Assembly (NCBI RefSeq): GCF_014649375.1
Contig: NZ_BMSX01000008.1
Span: 186,001 to 250,000, forward strand
DNA length: 64,000 nt
Source: Streptomyces aurantiogriseus
Lineage (GTDB): Bacteria > Actinomycetota > Actinomycetes > Streptomycetales > Streptomycetaceae
Reading direction: 5' to 3'
Shown here: positions 59,652 to 64,000 of the stretch, piece after piece
Layout of the letters: each line of letters begins with the position of its first letter
Numbering within the stretch: the stretch's first letter is position 1
Notes under the pieces: generated by a model
Databases searched by the model: none
Seen by the model: only the letters and a program-made list of their open reading frames with translations
Told to the model about the DNA's origin: nothing
Program-made: the position numbers and the translations under genes

Positions 59652-59885
59652 TCACCGCCCCCGCGCCTGCGCCTCCAGCCGCAGCGCCTCCTTCATCACC
59701 GCCCGTGCGATGGGGCCGCGTCACCGCCGCCGCTGATGTCGCTGCGGCTGGCCTCCGCGCCCTCCACGACGACGGCGACCGCGACGGCCGGCTGGGCGAG
59801 TCCTTGGCCTGGGCCCAGGCGATGAACCAGGCGTAGGGGCTGCCCGTGTTGCCCAGGCCGTGCTGGGCCGTGCCGGTCTTTCGTT
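59652..59885 (-). pseudogene. Penicillin-binding protein 3' fragment 4
   Basis: The minus strand starts at KTGTAQHGLGNTGSPYAW, runs into AWAQAKDSP, then loses frame and returns near the end LRLEAQARGR with stop at 59652-59654. Compared with fragments 1 and 2 there are at least two frameshifts and the part upstream of the KTG box is missing. At 59885 it joins DNA of the Tn554-like region. Confidence 0.78.
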
Positions 59886-59944
59886 TCGCCCCATGGCCTG
59901 AACCCCGTGCGGTGACGGTCTGCGGACAGCAGTTCGCCGTACTC

Positions 59945-60095
59945 CTCTTGCCGCCGTCGCCCAGGACCACTGCGACGCCTTCCTGCGCGACTACGGCGTG
60001 GTCCGCGACCGGTCGGGCGAGGTCGTCCGTCCCAAGGCTGGCAACACGCTGCGGACGGTCGTGTCGGCCATGCAGGAGATCGCCGACTCGCCCAG
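59945..60095 (+). pseudogene. N-terminal remnant of a Tn554-type recombinase
   Basis: The frame reads VAQDHCDAFLRDYGVVRDR, then SGEVVRPKAGNTLRTVVSA and MQEIADS. This resembles the N-terminal DNA-binding region of the TnpB-type recombinases whose catalytic half lies in another frame from 60162. A deletion or frameshift near 60095 separates the two parts. Confidence 0.45.
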
Positions 60096-60161
60096 GGTGA
60101 TCACGGGGGCGCCCGCGAGGCCGCAGGTCGTGATCAAAACCTCGCCGCTGAGACGGCCTGC

Positions 60162-61652
60162 TTGCACATGATCGATGAACTCGGCCCCCATGTCGCTGAC
60201 CTGCGACGCCTCCGCCGGGCCGACCAGCAAGCCAAAGACGCCCAGCTTGTCCGGCGCCTGTTCGATGAGGACCGCCTCACCGCCCTCGTCGACGGACATC
60301 TGCAGGCAGGCAGCCCGCTGCCCAGGCTCGATCCACGCCAGATCGCCATGCGCAAAGCCCGCGGCTGGGACCCGGGGGATCCGCTGCTGGAGGTCAACTT
60401 CGTCCATCTGCTGCGGCCGACGGGGCACCGGGACCTCGCTCCAGCCTTGTTCAGGCAAGTTCGCCCGATGCTGGAGGAAGCTGTCACCCGCGTCGGTGTC
60501 GAGTTTGTGTGGTGCCGCAACGCGGACCCTGTTCCCCGCGCGGACACGGGTGAGATGGTCCCTTGGTCTCTTCCCATGCCGTCCGTTCGTGCGGACAGCC
60601 TGGTGAGGGCCGCCGGTCATGCCTGCATCGTTGCGACGTCGGCGCTGACCGGAATGCGGGCCAGCGAGCTGATGGAGCTGACTGTCGGCTGCCATCGGGC
60701 CAGCAGCGACGACGGCACCGGCCTGGCCCGTCACCGCTTGGTGAGCAAGGTCATCAAGGCCCGTCGCTGGGGCGGCGAGGTCGACGAATGGGTCGTCGTC
60801 GAGGAAGTCGTGCGCGCCATTGCGCTGGCCGAGCAGCTCACCGACGCCACCACGGGGCAGCTGCTGTTCGGCCCATTCCAGGGCTTCAACAGCAACGGCG
60901 CGATGGACTGGCTTCGACAATGGGTAGCCTCACCCGCCGGGAAGCGACTGGGCCTGGCTCCGATCCCCGACGAGCCGATCCACCCCCGGCGCCTGCGGCG
61001 GACACTCGCGGTCGAGATGGGAGCCCGTCCCGGCGGGCTGTTCGCCACCAAGGTCCACTTCAAGCACCTGTCCGTGGCCACCAGCGAGGGATACGCGGCC
61101 CGGCCCGGCGGGGCGCAAGCCGGTTTCCACCAGGAATGGAAGCAGGCCGAGGCCAAGGAGAAGCTGGCCCAGACAGTCGAGGCATTCCGCCAGTTCCAGC
61201 AAGGACAGCTGCCCGCTGGCCCCGGAGCCGACGCCCTCATGGCCACCTTCCGCACCGTCGAGGAGGAGTTGGACCGGAACGATCCAGGACCGGCGAAGAT
61301 GGTCACCGACCGGCAGGTTGAGCTATTGCTGAAGAAGAAGGCCGCAGCCCTGCATCTGTCCGCCGCGAACTACTGCTGGTTCGAGGACCCTGCGAAGGCC
61401 CTCTGCCTCAAGCTCGCCGGCGCCAAGTCCGCGAGCGCACCGCTGACCGGGCTGTGTGACAGCGCCCGCTGCCCGCAGGCCACCCACCACCTCGTCCACC
61501 GGCCCATCTGGCAGACGGCAGCCGACAACGGCACTGCACTGCTGAGCAGCCCTCGCATTCCGGCAGGGGAGAAGACCCGCCTGCGTGCGGAGCAGGAACG
61601 TTCGCAGCACGTCCTGGAAGAAATCGACAAGGCCAGCAGAAAGGCGAAATGA
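60162..61652 (+). CDS. Tn554-like tyrosine recombinase (TnpB-type), N-terminus damaged
   Basis: The open frame has 496 residues from TTG 60162. The catalytic region has the first Arg in ATSALTGMRASELMELTV, the box-II HPRRLRRTLAVEMG (His-X-X-Arg) and a Tyr in SVATSEGYAARPGG, as in the large recombinases of Tn554-type transposons. The C-terminal part has NYCWFEDPAKALCLKLAG and CDSARCPQATHHLVH, a Cys/His cluster that may bind zinc. The frame is open upstream of 60162 but changes character, so the true N-terminus may be lost (see 59945-60095). The companion tnpC follows after one base. No tnpA is present, so the transposon is incomplete. Confidence 0.75.
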   Translation: MHMIDELGPHVADLRRLRRADQQAKDAQLVRRLFDEDRLTALVDGHLQAGSPLPRLDPRQIAMRKARGWDPGDPLLEVNFVHLLRPTGHRDLAPALFRQVRPMLEEAVTRVGVEFVWCRNADPVPRADTGEMVPWSLPMPSVRADSLVRAAGHACIVATSALTGMRASELMELTVGCHRASSDDGTGLARHRLVSKVIKARRWGGEVDEWVVVEEVVRAIALAEQLTDATTGQLLFGPFQGFNSNGAMDWLRQWVASPAGKRLGLAPIPDEPIHPRRLRRTLAVEMGARPGGLFATKVHFKHLSVATSEGYAARPGGAQAGFHQEWKQAEAKEKLAQTVEAFRQFQQGQLPAGPGADALMATFRTVEEELDRNDPGPAKMVTDRQVELLLKKKAAALHLSAANYCWFEDPAKALCLKLAGAKSASAPLTGLCDSARCPQATHHLVHRPIWQTAADNGTALLSSPRIPAGEKTRLRAEQERSQHVLEEIDKASRKAK

Positions 61653-61653
61653 C

Positions 61654-62097
61654 ATGGCCCTCACCGCAGAACAGCGCGATCAGGCAGAACGGCGGGTCCG
61701 CGCGGCCATCGACCGTCTGCTGGCCGGGCAGATTCCGCCCGGTGGGGCCTGCGACGTCAAGACCCTAGCCCGCGAGGCCGGCATCTCCCGCGCAGCTCTC
61801 TACCGGACCTGGGGACATCTCAAGGACGAGTTCGAGCAACGACGTTCCACCGCCCGGGCCGCCGGCCAGCAGCCCGACCCGCGCGAGGCTCAAATCCTCC
61901 GCCTGCGAGCACACAACCAGCGACTCACCAGCAAACTCGCCCGCACTCACACCGAACTCGCCCAGCTCAAGGAACGCCATCAACTGGCCCTGTCGGCCCT
62001 GGCCGCCCAGGACGACGAACTCCAGCGGCTCCGCCGCCAGCTGACCACAATCAGCCCCACCGCCCCTGCAGGCGTCGTCACTCTGCCCCGCCCATGA
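61654..62097 (+). CDS. TnpC-like accessory protein (DUF6262)
   Basis: A 147-residue protein from ATG 61654, one base after the recombinase stop. It has an N-terminal helix-turn-helix (DVKTLAREAGISRAALYRTW, about residues 33-52) and a long coiled coil (LRAHNQRLTSKLARTHTELA, then LKERHQLALSALAAQDDELQ) with heptad spacing. This fits the small TnpC/DUF6262 protein that accompanies TnpA/TnpB recombinases and influences orientation or efficiency of transposition. It forms a transcription unit with the gene at 60162. Confidence 0.78.
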   Translation: MALTAEQRDQAERRVRAAIDRLLAGQIPPGGACDVKTLAREAGISRAALYRTWGHLKDEFEQRRSTARAAGQQPDPREAQILRLRAHNQRLTSKLARTHTELAQLKERHQLALSALAAQDDELQRLRRQLTTISPTAPAGVVTLPRP

Positions 62098-62163
62098 ACT
62101 CCTCCGGCGCGTGCTCAAGAGGGTAGAGAGGTGGTTGTCGTTGAGTGAGAGGACGAGAACCAC

Positions 62164-62829
62164 GTGGACGTGTATGAAGCCGTGGACAGTCGGCGGGCCG
62201 TGCGGGCGTTCAGCGATGAGCCGGTACCCAAAGAGGTTCTCGAACGAGTGCTGACCGCTGCCACGCGGGCTCCGTCGAGTGGAAATCTCCAGCCGTGGCA
62301 TGTCTATGTCGTGGCCGGCGATCCCTTGGCCGAACTGAAGAAGCGTGCGACGGCCAGGGCGCTTGCGGGAGATCCGGGCGATGAGCGGGAGTATCCGATG
62401 TATCCGGCCGAGCTGCCTTCGCCGTATCTGGACCGCTTTTCCGCTGCGGCCGCCCAGCGGTACGAAGCGCTGGGAATCGAGCGCGACGACCCCGACAGGC
62501 CCATGAAGATCGCCGCCTTGAACTCGGGGGCGTTCGGAGCGCCGGTCGTGCTGTTCTGCTACCTCGACCGGACGATGGGGCCCGGGCAGTGGGGAGATGC
62601 GGGGATGTACTTGCAGACGGTCATGCTGTTGCTGAGGGCGGAAGGGGTGCACAGCTGTCCCCAGGTGATGTGGACGATGTATCGCAAGACCGTCAGCCAG
62701 ATAGTCGGAGCCGATGACGGGCTCGTACTCTTCTGCGGTGTCTCGGTGGGCTTCGAGAAGGAAGGCGTACCCCGGCTGCGTACCGGGCGAGCGGATATGA
62801 CGGAAACAGTGAGCTTCATCGGAGTGTGA
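62164..62829 (+). CDS. Nitroreductase-family flavoprotein
   Basis: A 221-residue protein from GTG 62164. The family N-terminus is clear: VDVYEAVDSRRAVRAFSDE and ATRAPSSGNLQPWHVYV (FMN-binding Arg/Ser-Asn-Gln residues, about 10-47). The C-terminal half has DAGMYLQTVMLLLRAEGVH and ADDGLVLFCGVSVGFEKEG, which continue the FMN site. Nitroreductases are FMN-dependent dimers using NAD(P)H to reduce nitro groups, quinones or enones. The physiological substrate here is unknown. It is separated by 66 bp from the recombinase-associated gene and may be an accessory gene of the inserted DNA. Confidence 0.9.
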   Translation: MDVYEAVDSRRAVRAFSDEPVPKEVLERVLTAATRAPSSGNLQPWHVYVVAGDPLAELKKRATARALAGDPGDEREYPMYPAELPSPYLDRFSAAAAQRYEALGIERDDPDRPMKIAALNSGAFGAPVVLFCYLDRTMGPGQWGDAGMYLQTVMLLLRAEGVHSCPQVMWTMYRKTVSQIVGADDGLVLFCGVSVGFEKEGVPRLRTGRADMTETVSFIGV

Positions 62830-62890
62830 CCGTCAGGCAGTCAAGATCGGCAGGACAGCCTATGAGCCCCCCGGGCCCCTAACGGGCTGA

Positions 62891-62909
62891 CCCGCGATTG
62901 ATCTCGGGG
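62891..62909 (+). repeat. Left arm of an inverted repeat flanking the PPOX-like gene
   Basis: The sequence cccgcgattgatctcgggg is the reverse complement (18 of 19) of ccccaagatcaatcgcggg at 63722-63740. A weaker related copy, accaagatcagtcgcagg, lies at 62970-62987. Confidence 0.55.
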
Positions 62910-63006
62910 CGTGTTGGCCCGCGGGTTCGGCTGGGCGCGACCGTCTCTATGGCCCCGCACTCACCGACCAAGATCAGTCGCAGGTCGGCCCTTTAGGGTC
63001 GGTGGC

Positions 63007-63666
63007 ATGACGACATCCCTTGCCAGCAGTGCCTTCGACTCGCTCCGCCTCGACGCCGTGCCCGATCAGGACGCGTTGCGCCGGGTCTACGAACTGCCCA
63101 AGGACACGGCCATACGCAAGCAGATGACCGAACTCACCGAGCAGACCCGGCGGTTGATCGGCTGCTCATCGCTGGTCCTGGTCGCCAGCGCGGACGCCGA
63201 GGGCAACTGCGACGTTTCCCCGCGCGGCGGCCCCGCCGGGTTCGTTGCCGTCCTGGACGCACGGACGGTGGCGATACCTGACGCGACCGGCAACAAGCGT
63301 CTGGACACCCTGCAGAACGTCATCGCCACCGGACGGGCCGGGCTACTGTTCGTCATCCCGGGGCGCACCACGACGCTCAGGGTGAACGGCCGGGCCTGCG
63401 TCTCCACCCGCCCGGAGCTGCTGTCGCAGCTGACCGCCGTGGGCAAACCTCCGGCCAGTGCGCTGGTGCTGGGGATCGAGGAGGTCTACCCGCACTGCCC
63501 CAAGTCGCTCCTGCGCAGCGGGGCCTGGAAGCCGGAGCAGTGGCTGTCGGCGGACGCCCAGCCGACCTCGGCCGAGGTGACACTGGCCCAGCTGCGGATG
63601 CCGGAGCTGACGATCGCTGACATCGAGCAGGCGGAAGCAGACTCGCTGAAGTACCGGTACGAGTAA
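63007..63666 (+). CDS. PPOX-type FMN-binding flavoprotein (MSMEG_1061-like)
   Basis: A 219-residue protein from ATG 63007; the longer frame from 62911 has no ribosome-binding site. The pyridoxamine-phosphate-oxidase-like fold shows SLVLVASADAEGNCDVSPRG (strand plus phosphate-binding turn), VAIPDATGNKRLDTLQNVI and GLLFVIPGRTTTLRVNGRA. The block CPKSLLRSGAWKPEQW is typical of the MSMEG_1061-type group, a name recalled from family knowledge. Members bind FMN or F420 and reduce unknown substrates; some are stress linked. The gene is flanked by inverted repeats and next to a nitroreductase, so both may be redox accessory genes acquired together. Confidence 0.85.
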   Translation: MTTSLASSAFDSLRLDAVPDQDALRRVYELPKDTAIRKQMTELTEQTRRLIGCSSLVLVASADAEGNCDVSPRGGPAGFVAVLDARTVAIPDATGNKRLDTLQNVIATGRAGLLFVIPGRTTTLRVNGRACVSTRPELLSQLTAVGKPPASALVLGIEEVYPHCPKSLLRSGAWKPEQWLSADAQPTSAEVTLAQLRMPELTIADIEQAEADSLKYRYE

Positions 63667-64000
63667 CGGGCCGACCTGCGCTAACTGAACCACCAGCCCG
63701 TCGAATCCCCGGACCAGCACCCCCCAAGATCAATCGCGGGGCGGCCCGAAAAAGGAGCGGTCGTGCCCGGCAACTCGTAGAGGCTGAGTTCCAAACGCTT
63801 CACCCGCACGGATGAACCTCGCCCCGGCACACAGCCGAGACACGTGATCTCCGCGTCTTCGACGCCGAGATCACGGCGCAGACCATCCCGACGAGACACT
63901 ACGGAAGGTGGACACGCCCGATGCCCCGATAATCCAGTGATCCCGCGGTGGTCGCCACTGCCCGGTCCGTGGTAATGGGCCGGCGAGTGAGCAGAAGGAC
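63667..64000. other. Terminal gene-free stretch with the right inverted-repeat arm
   Basis: These 334 bases hold no frame that I can support. The right repeat arm ccccaagatcaatcgcggg is at 63722-63740. A stretch at 63781-63900 has no domain in any frame. The window ends here, so a gene beginning beyond 64000 cannot be excluded. Confidence 0.4.

Noticed and set aside
1..64000. CRISPR arrays, rRNA operons, prophage structural genes or a chromosomal origin
   Set aside because: No regularly spaced repeats, rRNA signatures, capsid/tail genes or DnaA-box clusters were seen while reading the window.

Overview
The window is high-GC actinobacterial DNA and almost certainly comes from a Streptomyces chromosome. 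The evidence is third-position GC codon use, many GTG starts, lipoboxes and twin-arginine or poly-arginine signal peptides, and a block with nasA-type nitrate reductase, sirohydrochlorin chelatase, dgt, dnaG and an HrdA-like sigma factor that, from memory, resembles the hrdA/dnaG/nasA neighbourhood of S. coelicolor. No database was consulted; family names rest on motifs read in the translations.

Positions 1-28,400 look like ordinary core chromosome. They hold a truncated secreted protein, a gamma-glutamylcyclotransferase-like protein, a secreted M4 metalloprotease, an anchored protein, a lipoprotein, a TetR/MFS efflux pair with operator-like palindromes, and an assimilatory-type nitrate reductase. 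Next come a free-standing adenylation enzyme translationally coupled to a membrane flavoreductase-like protein, an enoyl-CoA hydratase, a SanA/YdcF-like protein, a CbiX-type chelatase, dgt, a ferredoxin-reductase-like flavoprotein, dnaG, the sigma factor, a heterodimeric ABC exporter, a xylulokinase-like kinase, a YtxH-like protein and three tRNA genes.

Positions 28,434-37,276 form an 8.8-kb island bounded by a 47-bp direct repeat of the 3' end of a tRNA(CAU) gene. It carries three DUF418/acyltransferase-like membrane paralogues (one decayed), a NarL-type two-component system, an ABC exporter and a small membrane protein, but no integrase. The 3' remnant of a tyrosine integrase lies just outside the right repeat, followed by decayed genes to about 40,150. 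This suggests tandem insertion at one tRNA site.

The most unusual part is 40,236-60,100. A secreted FG-GAP/VCBS protein is divergent from a giant (about 2,750 aa) secreted SpvB/RHS polymorphic toxin with an embedded ricin-type lectin segment, a Hint domain and a deaminase-like tip. Downstream is an array of displaced toxin tips, each with its own immunity-type gene and terminator, and each followed by an inverted fragment of the 3' end of the same penicillin-binding-protein (transpeptidase) gene. The old tips are broken (an ISAzo13-type insertion, a 20-codon remnant, a TGG-to-TGA nonsense change), while all four immunity-type reading frames remain open. I infer serial replacement of toxin tips by recombination between RHS sequence on one side and the pbp 3' end on the other.

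The right end (60,100-64,000) has a Tn554-like recombinase pair (tnpB, tnpC), a nitroreductase and an FMN-binding PPOX-type flavoprotein flanked by short inverted repeats.
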